Below are positions 1-6,271 of a stretch of DNA of 6,833 nt, piece by piece (position 1 is the stretch's first letter; every line of letters starts with the position of its first letter). The DNA lies in the NCBI GenBank assembly GCA_017453765.1, contig JAFTEG010000205.1, positions 1-6,833 on the forward strand. Reading direction: 5' to 3'. The notes beneath the pieces were generated by a model that did not search any database, was not told the origin of the DNA, and worked only from the letters and a program-made list of their open reading frames with translations. The translations under genes and the position numbers were made by a program. The stretch is from Selenomonadaceae bacterium. Its GTDB lineage: Bacteria; Bacillota; Negativicutes; Selenomonadales; Selenomonadaceae.

Positions 1-3000
1 AGCGCTATGACCTTGCCGCAGTCGGACGTTACAAAATTACGAAAAAGCTCGGCTTAAAAAGTCGTCTTCTCGGCAAAACTTTGGCGGAAGATATCATAGA
101 CTTTGAAACCGGTGAAGTCTTGATTCAGGCTATGGAAGAGCATGTAGACGAGGAAACCGGCGAAACCGTCACCAAGTACAAAGTCATTGATGAAGAAGAT
201 ATTAAAACTCTTGAAGCGGCGATAAATGAAAGCAGTGAAGAGGCTATTTTCGGTCTTACGCAGGACAAAGTTCACAGAGGCTACTTCACGCCGATATCCA
301 TAAGAATTAAAACTGAAAACGGCGATATGACAATGCTTTGTGCGCCGGAACTTTCAATAAAGGATAATCGCACCGTTTGCGTTGCCGATATCGTAAGCGC
401 GATTGGCTACATGATTGACCTTATGAACGGCGTCGGCACGGTTGATGACATTGACCATTTAGGTAACCGCCGCGTTCGCAGTGTCGGTGAACTTCTGCAA
501 AATCAATTCCGCATTGGTCTTTCACGCATGGAACGCGTTGTCCGCGAAAGAATGACGATTCAAGATTCGGAAATTATCACGCCGCAAATTTTGATTAACA
601 TTCGTCCCGTCGTTGCCGCGATAAAAGAATTTTTCGGCTCATCGCAACTTTCGCAGTTCATGGATCAGCATAACCCGCTTTCAGAATTGACGCATAAACG
701 CCGCCTTTCCGCACTCGGTCCCGGCGGTTTGAGCCGTGAACGCGCAGGCTTTGAAGTTCGTGACGTTCACAATTCCCACTACGGCAGAATGTGTCCCATT
801 GAGACGCCGGAAGGTCCCAACATCGGTCTTATCGGCTCGCTTTCAAACTATGCCCGCGTCAATCGCTACGGTTTTATGGAGACGCCGTACAGAAAGGTTG
901 ACAAGGAAAATCAGCGCGTCACCGGCGAAGTACGTTACCTTACGGCGGACGAGGAAGAAAAGCTGATTATCGCGCAGGCCAATGAACCGCTTGACGAAAA
1001 TGACTGGTTTGTAAATGAAAGAGTCACGGCTCGCGTCAAGGAAGAAACTACAATGGTCAGGCGTGAAAGAGTTGACTACATGGACGTTTCGCCTAAGCAG
1101 GTTGTTTCCATTGCAACGGCTATGATACCGTTCCTTGAAAATGACGACGCCAACCGCGCGTTGATGGGCGCGAACATGCAACGTCAAGCCGTACCGCTTT
1201 TAAAGACGCAAGCGCCGCTTGTGGGTACCGGCATGGAATATAAAGCCGCCTGTGACTCCGGCGTTATGATACTGGCTGAGAATGCCGGTACCGTAACTTA
1301 CGTTGACTCAAGCTCCATTCAAGTTAAAATATCGCCTATGGACAGGTACGTCCTGCCTTCGCATTACACGCCGCTTACACAAAAAGGTAATCGCGTTAAA
1401 GCAGGTGAAGTAATCGCGCAGATTGACGACAGACCGGTTATCGCCAAACGTGACGGCACCGTTTTCAGTTTTGCACGCAATATGATTCAAGTTGCCGTTG
1501 ATGACGATGAGTATAAAATTCCTGAAGGCGCCAACATTCGCGTCAAGGAAGGTATGCCGTTAAAAGATTCGCAACCGCTTGCAGATAATTTCGGTACGAT
1601 CGTCCGTGCAAAGGGCGGCGGCTTTGTTAAAAAAATTACCGACGAAAAAATTATTGTCGAACCCGCGCAGATGTTTGACGAATACTTAGTGCCGTCCGAT
1701 TTTAAATTCAACGTGTCGAAAAATGAACGCGTTAAAAAAGACAGAATACTTGCCGAAGGTGTAGGCGAAGTTGTCTACACGCAACGCGCCGGCAAAGTTG
1801 TAAGCATTGATTCAAATACTTCAACCATTCGCATTGACGTTTTTCCGCGTGACGAATACAAACTGCAGAAATTCGTGCGCTCCAATCAAGGCACCTGCAT
1901 TAACCAAATTCCGCTCGTTGAAAAGGGCGAACGCGTAGAAGTCAATCAGCCTATTGCCGACGGTCCCGCCACGAATAACGGTGAACTTGCGCTCGGTTAC
2001 AACATTTTGGTAGCTTACATGCCGTGGGAAGGTTACAACTACGAAGACGCTATCTTACTCAGTGAAAATCTGATTAAGCGCGATATTTATACCTCAATTC
2101 ATATTGATGAGCACCAGTGCGACGCGCGCGACACGAAGTTGGGACCGGAAGAAGTTACGCGCGACATTCCCAACGTTGCTGAAGATGCATTGACTAACCT
2201 CGACGAAGAAGGCGTTATTGCTATCGGCGCTGACGTGAGACCGGGCGATATTTTGGTAGGTAAAGTCACGCCGAAAGGTGAAACCGAATTGACGGCGGAA
2301 GAGCGTTTACTGCGTGCAATTTTCGGCGAAAAGGCGCGTGAAGTTCGTGATACTTCTCTGCGCGTACCGCACGGCGAATCCGGCAAAGTTGTCGACGTCA
2401 AAACCTTTACGCGTGAAAAAAATGATGAAATGGCGCCGGGCGTAAATAAGCAAGTTCGCGTTTACATTGCGCAGAAAAGAAAAATTTCCGTCGGCGACAA
2501 GATGTCCGGTCGTCACGGAAACAAAGGCGTTGTGTCAAGAATTATGCGTGAAGAGGATATGCCGTTCCTGCCTGACGGTACGCCGGTCGATATCGTGTTA
2601 AATCCTCTCGGCGTGCCTTCGCGTATGAATATCGGTCAAGTTTTGGAAACGCACTTGGGCATGGCAGTTCGTGAACTCGGCTTGCAAATTGCCGACAATC
2701 CTCAAAACGCGGCGGAAAGGCTTAAACTCTTCGGCTACGACATTGACAAGTACGGTATGCCGAAATGTGAGGCGGCGGGTCTTCACGTTGCAACGCCTGT
2801 TTTCGACGGCGCGCGCGAAGAAGACGTTATTAACACGATGAGACTTGCCGGCATTAATGAAAACGGCAAAACTATTTTGTACGACGGACGTACCGGCGAA
2901 CCTTTTGAAAATCAAGTCACGGTTGGTTGCGTTTACATGCTGAAACTTCACCACCTTGTTGATGATAAAATTCACGCACGTTCAACCGGTCCTTACAGCT

Positions 3001-3797
3001 TGGTCACCCAGCAACCTCTCGGCGGCAAGGCGCAATTCGGCGGTCAACGTTTCGGCGAAATGGAAGTTTGGGCGCTTGAGGCTTACGGCGCGTCTTATAC
3101 CTTGCAGGAAATTTTAACCGTGAAGTCCGACGACGTTGTTGGACGTGTTAAAGCTTATGAAGCGATTGTTAAGGGTAACAACATTCCTGAGCCGGGCGTT
3201 CCCGAATCTTTCAAAGTGTTGATTAAAGAGTTACAGTCAATCGGTCTTGACATAAAAGTTTTGAGCGGCGACTCTAAAGAAATTATCATTCGCGATGATG
3301 ACGATGACGACGATCACAGCATTCGTGAAAAGGCTAAGGAAAATGAAGTCGACGTCGGCAATTACGGCAAGCACGAAGTACCCGTACCGCCGAAAGAAGA
3401 TAAACTTGGTGATGATGAAATTGTCGCCGAAAACATTTCGCCTTTATCCAACTTGGTGCCTGACGTTAAATTCACTTCCGTTAATGACACTGCGCCTACT
3501 GATGAAGATATTTTGAAGTTGGAAAAAGAATTTAACAAAGGCTCCGGCTATGCAGATGATGACATTTTGGACGACGGGTTCCCGCCTTTGGACGACGACG
3601 CGGACTTTTTACGCCTTGATAAAGATGAGCCGTCTGATGAAGACCTGCGCGAAGTTGACGAAGAAGAGCAGGAATATCTTAGAAACCGCAGGGGCAGAAG
3701 GCGCGATGATGACTTCGACGACTACGAAGATGATTATTCGCGTGACGACCGCGATTCTTACGGCGATTATGACAACGACGACGATTATGATAATTAG
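1..3797 (+). CDS. rpoB: DNA-directed RNA polymerase subunit beta (5'-truncated by the window edge)
   Basis: This is the second-largest catalytic subunit of RNA polymerase. The frame is already open at base 3 and reads [12 protein letters not shown], a conserved internal RpoB segment, so the true start lies outside; comparison with the Bacillus protein suggests roughly 260 residues are missing. Visible residue number equals base position divided by 3; 1264 residues are seen, ending at TAG. Landmarks are [10 protein letters not shown] (148-157), the rifampicin pocket with wild-type Asp221, His231 and Ser236 (E. coli D516, H526, S531), the active-site segment [12 protein letters not shown] (831-842), and the C-terminal segment beginning [20 protein letters not shown] (from 1003). 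The E. coli-type insert before GDKM is absent. There is a short insert at about 895-925, a variable site in the family. Two unusual additions are listed separately: tandem modules at 426-653 and an acidic tail from 1098. No rpoC follows; the next gene is convergent. Identification is certain. Confidence 0.98.
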   Translation, partial: RYDLAAVGRYKITKKLGLKSRLLGKTLAEDIIDFETGEVLIQAMEEHVDEETGETVTKYKVIDEEDIKTLEAAINESSEEAIFGLTQDKVHRGYFTPISIRIKTENGDMTMLCAPELSIKDNRTVCVADIVSAIGYMIDLMNGVGTVDDIDHLGNRRVRSVGELLQNQFRIGLSRMERVVRERMTIQDSEIITPQILINIRPVVAAIKEFFGSSQLSQFMDQHNPLSELTHKRRLSALGPGGLSRERAGFEVRDVHNSHYGRMCPIETPEGPNIGLIGSLSNYARVNRYGFMETPYRKVDKENQRVTGEVRYLTADEEEKLIIAQANEPLDENDWFVNERVTARVKEETTMVRRERVDYMDVSPKQVVSIATAMIPFLENDDANRALMGANMQRQAVPLLKTQAPLVGTGMEYKAACDSGVMILAENAGTVTYVDSSSIQVKISPMDRYVLPSHYTPLTQKGNRVKAGEVIAQIDDRPVIAKRDGTVFSFARNMIQVAVDDDEYKIPEGANIRVKEGMPLKDSQPLADNFGTIVRAKGGGFVKKITDEKIIVEPAQMFDEYLVPSDFKFNVSKNERVKKDRILAEGVGEVVYTQRAGKVVSIDSNTSTIRIDVFPRDEYKLQKFVRSNQGTCINQIPLVEKGERVEVNQPIADGPATNNGELALGYNILVAYMPWEGYNYEDAILLSENLIKRDIYTSIHIDEHQCDARDTKLGPEEVTRDIPNVAEDALTNLDEEGVIAIGADVRPGDILVGKVTPKGETELTAEERLLRAIFGEKAREVRDTSLRVPHGESGKVVDVKTFTREKNDEMAPGVNKQVRVYIAQKRKISVGDKMSGRHGNKGVVSRIMREEDMPFLPDGTPVDIVLNPLGVPSRMNIGQVLETHLGMAVRELGLQIADNPQNAAERLKLFGYDIDKYGMPKCEAAGLHVATPVFDGAREEDVINTMRLAGINENGKTILYDGRTGEPFENQVTVGCVYMLKLHHLVDDKIHARSTGPYSLVTQQPLGGKAQFGGQRFGEMEVWALEAYGASYTLQEILTVKSDDVVGRVKAYEAIVKGNNIPEPGVPESFKVLIKELQSIGLDIKVLSGDSKEIIIRDDDDDDDHSIREKAKENEVDVGNYGKHEVPVPPKEDKLGDDEIVAENISPLSNLVPDVKFTSVNDTAPTDEDILKLEKEFNKGSGYADDDILDDGFPPLDDDADFLRLDKDEPSDEDLREVDEEEQEYLRNRRGRRRDDDFDDYEDDYSRDDRDSYGDYDNDDDYDN
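1278..1961 (+). repeat. Four tandem ~56-residue modules inside RpoB
   Basis: The translated rpoB shows four divergent copies of one pattern. Each has G-x-V, then an I-x-V strand about 10-12 residues later, then an acidic-rich (D/E/R)-Y about 19-22 residues after the Gly, then a K-G-x-x-V-K/E-x-x-x-x-I/L-A-like segment. The Gly anchors are at visible residues 429, 485, 540 and 597, giving spacings of 56, 55 and 57. Closing segments are [36 protein letters not shown] and [12 protein letters not shown]. The last copy runs into the universal [10 protein letters not shown] segment and is the ordinary RpoB element; Bacillus RpoB has only that one. The first three copies therefore look like a lineage-specific expansion of about 168 residues. 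The pattern recalls the sandwich-barrel hybrid motif found as inserts in RNA polymerase large subunits, but that fold assignment is inference. Confidence 0.75.
3294..3794 (+). other. Acidic low-complexity C-terminal tail of RpoB
   Basis: After the usual end of the beta core ([16 protein letters not shown]) the protein continues for about 167 residues, starting with seven consecutive Asp (1098-1104). The tail is dominated by Asp and Glu, with a short Arg-rich patch at 1227-1234 (RNRRGRRR) and a final Asp/Tyr-rich stretch ending in DDDYDN. It has no recognisable domain and is expected to be disordered. Bacillus RpoB has a shorter acidic tail at the same place, so this looks like an extension of an existing feature. 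Base use remains like the rest of rpoB (frequent GAC/GAT, GAA), which suggests native rather than foreign sequence. The function is unknown. Confidence 0.85.
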
Positions 3798-3827
3798 CTT
3801 TTAGCTGCCGGCTTACAGTTTAGAGCA

Positions 3828-3867
3828 ACCACTATCGATCTATCGATCCGACCACTATCGATCTATC
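3828..3867. repeat. Short tandem repeat, 17-bp copies with 23-bp period, between rpoB and merR
   Basis: ACCACTATCGATCTATC occurs exactly at 3828-3844 and again at 3851-3867, separated by GATCCG. This equals about 1.7 copies of a 23-bp unit. The second copy contains the last codons and the TAG stop (minus strand) of the merR gene, so the first copy may be a small tandem duplication of the merR 3' end. ATCGAT palindromes occur inside the copies. No convincing intrinsic terminator is visible between the convergent rpoB and merR genes (57 nt between the two stop codons). Confidence 0.8.
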
Positions 3868-4214
3868 AACTCATTATAAAAATTTTGTTTCCAGTCGATA
3901 TAGGCTATTGCCTCTTCAATATCGGCTATTTTTTTTCGCAATTCGTCCTGCTTTTTAGCCAGCATAACTTTTCGCACGGGAATTGTCTCATTGCCGGCGA
4001 TACAAAGTTCAAGAAATGTTTTCATTTCGGCAAGACTCATATTGCAACTTTTCAAACAGCGCAGACCTTTAATCCATTTCAAATTATCTTCGTCAAAAAT
4101 GCGGCGGTTATTTTTATCGCGCTTGACATTGGGAATAAGCCCCACGTTGCAATAAAATTTCAGCGTCTCGTAAGTCATTCCCGTTTCTTCGCAAACTTGT
4201 TTCATTGTGTACAA
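3855..4214 (-). CDS. MerR-family transcriptional regulator, AdhR/NmlR-like
   Basis: This is a cytoplasmic DNA-binding activator of 119 residues. The N-terminal winged helix-turn-helix begins YTMKQVCEETGMTYETLKFY, followed by the wing region (NVGLIPNVKR ... NNRRIFDEDN) typical of MerR proteins. The second half, from about residue 85, is a long Lys/Glu-rich helix suited to an antiparallel coiled-coil dimer. Cys53 in LKWIKGLRCLKS sits where AdhR and NmlR have their single reactive cysteine (IKWIEFIKCMR in AdhR); other Cys are at 8, 22, 57 and 71. No C-terminal metal-binding Cys loop is apparent, so a thiol/electrophile sensor fits better than a metal sensor (inference). I chose the TTG start at 4214 because GGAG lies 8 nt upstream and MYTMKQ matches the family N-terminus. 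The GTG at 4223 overlaps the GGAG itself, and the ATG at 4205 is 17 nt away from it. It is divergent from the DUF362 gene and probably controls it. Confidence 0.9.
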   Translation of the reverse strand: MYTMKQVCEETGMTYETLKFYCNVGLIPNVKRDKNNRRIFDEDNLKWIKGLRCLKSCNMSLAEMKTFLELCIAGNETIPVRKVMLAKKQDELRKKIADIEEAIAYIDWKQNFYNELIDR

Positions 4215-4247
4215 AAAAATCACTCCAAAAAAATTTTTAAAAACTAC

Positions 4248-4278
4248 TTGACCGATAGCAACTACCGCAAATTATAAT
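4248..4278 (+). promoter_or_regulatory. MerR-type promoter (19-bp spacer) with dyad operator, driving the DUF362 gene
   Basis: The -35 box TTGACC is at 4248-4253 and a perfect -10 box TATAAT is at 4273-4278, separated by 19 bp (4254-4272) instead of the usual 17. Over-long spacers are the hallmark of promoters that a MerR regulator activates by untwisting the DNA. An imperfect inverted repeat, CGATAG-CAA-CTACCG (5 of 6 positions paired), lies at 4253-4267 within the spacer and is the likely binding site of the adjacent regulator. A ribosome binding site AAGGGG at 4299-4304 and the ATG at 4313 follow. The promoter geometry is seen directly; assigning it to this MerR protein is inference from adjacency. 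Confidence 0.8.
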
Positions 4279-4300
4279 TCCTATAGAAAAATTTTAGCAA
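4271..4300 (-). promoter_or_regulatory. Possible divergent promoter for merR, overlapping the DUF362 promoter
   Basis: On the minus strand TTGCTA (4300-4295) and TATAAT (4276-4271) are separated by 18 bp. The -10 box overlaps that of the opposite promoter because ATTATAAT is nearly palindromic. Transcription from here would run across the dyad, consistent with autoregulation of merR. The -35 box is only a partial match, so this is a candidate rather than a firm call. Confidence 0.4.
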
Positions 4301-4312
4301 GGGGAAATTGTT

Positions 4313-5368
4313 ATGGACGTTTCAAGACGCGATTTCATGAAATTGGCAGGCGTCGCCGCGTTGACTACTGCGGCAGGAAGTTTCGGCAGTGCAAAAACGG
4401 CAGAGGCGGCACCTTCAATTAAAATTACGCAAGCGCCGGTTATCGGCAGTAAAAATGTCACCGGTACAAAATATTCCGGTACTGCGGCGAAAGTTTACTT
4501 CACGAAAAAAATTGACGCCGACAGTTTGATTAAGATTTACAATATGATTAACGGCGAAATTTTCGGCAAAGTTGCAATTAAACTTCATACCGGCGAGCCG
4601 CACGGACCGAATATCCTGCCGCGTGAATGGGTGAAAAAATTTCAAGCGCTTGTACCCAATTCAAACATTGTCGAGACAAATACACTTTACAACGCCGCAC
4701 GCTACGGCACTGCCGGACACCGTGAAACTATCAAGACAAACGGCTGGGATTTTTGCGACGTTGACATTATGGACGAGTTCGGCGGCGTTGATTTGCCTAC
4801 AAACGGCGGCAAACACCTTCAATTCGTCACAATGGGCAAAAATATGGTAAATTATAACTCTATGATAGTCTTAACCCATTTCAAAGGACATTATATGGGC
4901 GGATTTGGCGGCAGTTTGAAAAATATCGCGATAGGTTGCGCGTCCGGTCAAAAAGGCAAAGTTCAAGTTCACCAATATAATACGGCATTGGGTATGCCAC
5001 CTGCAAATGATTGGGTTACAAAAGTTCCGCTTGAAGAAAAATTCATGGAGCTTATGGCTGACAGCGGTAAGGCGACTTGTGACTTTTTCGGCAAGCGCAT
5101 TGTCTTCATTAACGTCATGCGGCGTATGAGCGTGGATTGTGACTGCGCGGGGACTTATGCCGCCGAACCTACAATGAAAGATATCGGTATTCTTGCGTCC
5201 AATGACATTTTGGCGATTGACCAAGCTTGTTGCGATTTGGTATGGTCGGCGCCTGACAGCAAGGATTTAAAAGAACGCATTGAATCTCGTCACGGCTTGC
5301 ACCAGCTTACCGCCATGAGAAATTTGAATATGGGCAATTCGCAGTACGAATTAATTTCCATTGACTAA
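4313..5368 (+). CDS. DUF362 domain protein with Tat export signal
   Basis: This 351-residue protein is of unknown biochemical function. The N-terminus MDVSRRDFMKLAG is a twin-arginine signal (SRRxFMK, residues 4-10) followed by an Ala-rich hydrophobic stretch and a likely signal-peptidase site at TAEA|AP (about residue 32/33). Folded, probably cofactor-bearing export is therefore predicted. The DUF362 region spans about 60-320. It includes VAIKLHTGEPHGPN (87-100), the His-containing HFKGHYMGGFGGSLKNIAIG (189-208), a Cys pair in VDCDCAG (274-280), DIGILASNDILAIDQACCDL (290-309) and a C-terminal SRHGLHQL. Conserved His and Cys residues suggest metal or Fe-S chemistry, but the extra 2x[4Fe-4S] ferredoxin domain found in many relatives is absent. 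AAGGGG lies 8 nt before the ATG. It is preceded by the 19-bp-spacer promoter and divergent merR, and followed after 79 nt by a flavoprotein gene. Family assignment is confident; function is not. Confidence 0.88.
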   Translation: MDVSRRDFMKLAGVAALTTAAGSFGSAKTAEAAPSIKITQAPVIGSKNVTGTKYSGTAAKVYFTKKIDADSLIKIYNMINGEIFGKVAIKLHTGEPHGPNILPREWVKKFQALVPNSNIVETNTLYNAARYGTAGHRETIKTNGWDFCDVDIMDEFGGVDLPTNGGKHLQFVTMGKNMVNYNSMIVLTHFKGHYMGGFGGSLKNIAIGCASGQKGKVQVHQYNTALGMPPANDWVTKVPLEEKFMELMADSGKATCDFFGKRIVFINVMRRMSVDCDCAGTYAAEPTMKDIGILASNDILAIDQACCDLVWSAPDSKDLKERIESRHGLHQLTAMRNLNMGNSQYELISID

Positions 5369-5447
5369 CTTTGAACTTTACACTAAAACTGAAAATAAAA
5401 ATACATATAACACTAAATATAGAAATAAAAAATTGGAGAGCTTTTAA

Positions 5448-5981
5448 ATGGGAAAGAAGATTTTAATTTTGTCGGGAAGTCCGCGTAAAAACGGCAATTC
5501 CGATTATCTTTGTGACAGATTTTTTGAAGGCGCTAAAGAAGTCGGGCATGACGTTGAAAAAATTTTTATCAATGACAAGAAAATTGCGTACTGCCGCGCC
5601 TGCTACGCCTGCCAAAAACTCGGCAAGTGCATTATTAAAGACGACATGGAAGAGATTTTAAATAAAATTATCGCCGCCGATGTTTTGGTATTCGCGTCAC
5701 CGGTTTACTTTTACTCAATCAACGCGCAGATTAAAACCGTGCTTGACAGAACCGTTGCACGTTGGACTGAAATTAAGGACAAAGAATTTTTCTACATTTT
5801 GACTGCCGCTGAAGGTCGCGAAATTATGGAACGCGCCGTCGAATGTTTTCGCGGTTACGCAGACTGTTTCAAAGGCAGTGTTGAAAAAGGCGTCCTCTGT
5901 GCGCACGGGCTTTATCAAAAGGACGAGGCTAAAACCTCTGACTTTGCCAATGCCGCGTATGAATTAGGCAAGACTGCATGA
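5448..5981 (+). CDS. Flavodoxin-fold NAD(P)H-dependent FMN reductase / Isf-like iron-sulfur flavoprotein
   Basis: This 177-residue cytoplasmic flavoprotein opens with a beta strand and the FMN phosphate-binding loop KILILSGSPRKNGNSDYL (4-21). A second flavin-contact segment, ASPVYFYSINAQIKTVLDR (83-101), matches the family's (A/T)PVY(F/W)xxxxxQxKxxxDR pattern. Between them are Cys49, Cys52, Cys55 and Cys61 in YCRACYACQKLGKC. This CX2CX2CX5C spacing fits the compact cluster motif of archaeal/anaerobe Isf proteins, which bind [4Fe-4S]. An electron-transfer or small-molecule reductase role is therefore likely; the substrate is unknown. GGAGAG at 5435-5440 lies 7 nt before the ATG. The 79-nt gap to the DUF362 gene shows no terminator, so co-transcription is plausible. 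A weak internal promoter (TTGACT at 5361, 17 bp, TAAAAC at 5384) is also possible. A strong terminator follows the stop codon. Cluster binding is inference from spacing. Confidence 0.9.
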   Translation: MGKKILILSGSPRKNGNSDYLCDRFFEGAKEVGHDVEKIFINDKKIAYCRACYACQKLGKCIIKDDMEEILNKIIAADVLVFASPVYFYSINAQIKTVLDRTVARWTEIKDKEFFYILTAAEGREIMERAVECFRGYADCFKGSVEKGVLCAHGLYQKDEAKTSDFANAAYELGKTA

Positions 5982-6024
5982 CAAATTTTTTGTAGCTTAA
6001 ATGTTTTTCCTAAATAATTTTCTC

Positions 6025-6052
6025 AAGCCGAAGTTTTCTTTCGGCTTTTTTT
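6025..6052 (+). terminator. Intrinsic (Rho-independent) terminator after the flavoprotein gene
   Basis: A perfect 8-bp stem, AAGCCGAA (6025-6032) with TTCGGCTT (6040-6047), encloses a 7-nt loop. An uninterrupted T run reaches 6052. It lies 43 nt after the flavoprotein stop codon and separates the redox genes from the flagellar gene. Confidence 0.9.
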
Positions 6053-6092
6053 ATTGTATAATTCCTTGTCTTTTGCCTTTAAAAAATTTTCT

Positions 6093-6119
6093 TAAGTTAA
6101 AAATATCATTTGCCGATAT
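6093..6119 (+). promoter_or_regulatory. Sigma-28 (SigD/FliA) type promoter for flgE
   Basis: GCCGATAT at 6112-6119 is an exact match to the SigD/sigma-28 -10 element. TAAG at 6093-6096 (consensus TAAA, 3 of 4) lies 15 nt upstream, the expected spacing. It is on the same strand and about 150 nt before a flagellar hook gene, which fits control by the flagellar sigma factor. Transcription would start near 6125, giving a leader of about 145 nt. A possible vegetative promoter further down (TGTACA at 6139, 16 bp, TATAAT at 6161) is weaker at -35. Confidence 0.75.
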
Positions 6120-6202
6120 ACTAAAAAGCAAGCGTGACTGTACAAAGTCATTCAAATTACTATAATAAGACATAAAAAATATAAGGAATATTTAATTTTC
6201 AG

Positions 6203-6246
6203 TGACAGGGAAAGTCAGAAAATCTGACAATCGGCATTAAAGCCGA
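6203..6246 (+). promoter_or_regulatory. Structured flgE leader: alternative hairpins and GGA motifs
   Basis: Three small inverted repeats crowd the leader just before the flgE ribosome binding site. TGAC (6203-6206) pairs with GTCA (6214-6217) around the loop AGGGAAA. GTCAGA (6214-6219) pairs with TCTGAC (6223-6228) around AAA. TCGGC (6231-6235) pairs with GCCGA (6242-6246). The first two share GTCA and cannot form together. ACAGGGA at 6205-6211 fits the CsrA/RsmA target core ACARGGA, with GGA in the hairpin loop; other GGA triplets are at 6185 and in the ribosome binding site at 6257. A post-transcriptional switch is possible but unproven. Confidence 0.45.
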
Positions 6247-6271
6247 AATGTAAAAAGGAGTAGTGGTTATT

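Noticed and set aside
54..2975. Several 60-125-codon open frames on the minus strand and one short plus-strand frame across rpoB
   Set aside because: They lie wholly within rpoB, lack ribosome binding sites and family-like sequence, and are expected shadows of a conserved gene.
81..3797. TTG at 81 as the start of rpoB
   Set aside because: The same frame is open to the window edge and encodes conserved RpoB residues ([12 protein letters not shown]) before base 81, so the gene simply begins outside the window.
3295..3804. Met/Thr-rich open frames in the third frame of the rpoB tail
   Set aside because: Out-of-frame reading of Asp-rich codons (GATGAT as ATGATG) produces such frames automatically.
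3798..3854. rpoB terminator
   Set aside because: The only stems are about 3 bp (AGC/GCT around 3802-3812) or ATCGAT self-complementary pieces without a T run; not enough to call.
3828..3867. CRISPR array or attachment site
   Set aside because: Only two 17-bp copies separated by 6 bp, with no spacer-sized gaps and no integrase or Cas gene nearby.
3885..4277. 130-codon plus-strand open frame opposite merR
   Set aside because: It lies mostly antisense to the convincing MerR gene, shows no domain, and runs through the divergent promoters.
5361..5389. Separate promoter for the flavoprotein gene (TTGACT, 17 bp, TAAAAC)
   Set aside because: The -10 match is weak and it overlaps the end of the DUF362 coding sequence; noted in the gene entry but not listed as a feature.
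6120..6260. Cyclic-di-GMP or other known riboswitch in the flgE leader
   Set aside because: I could not recognise the conserved core of either c-di-GMP class or of preQ1; only short generic hairpins are visible.
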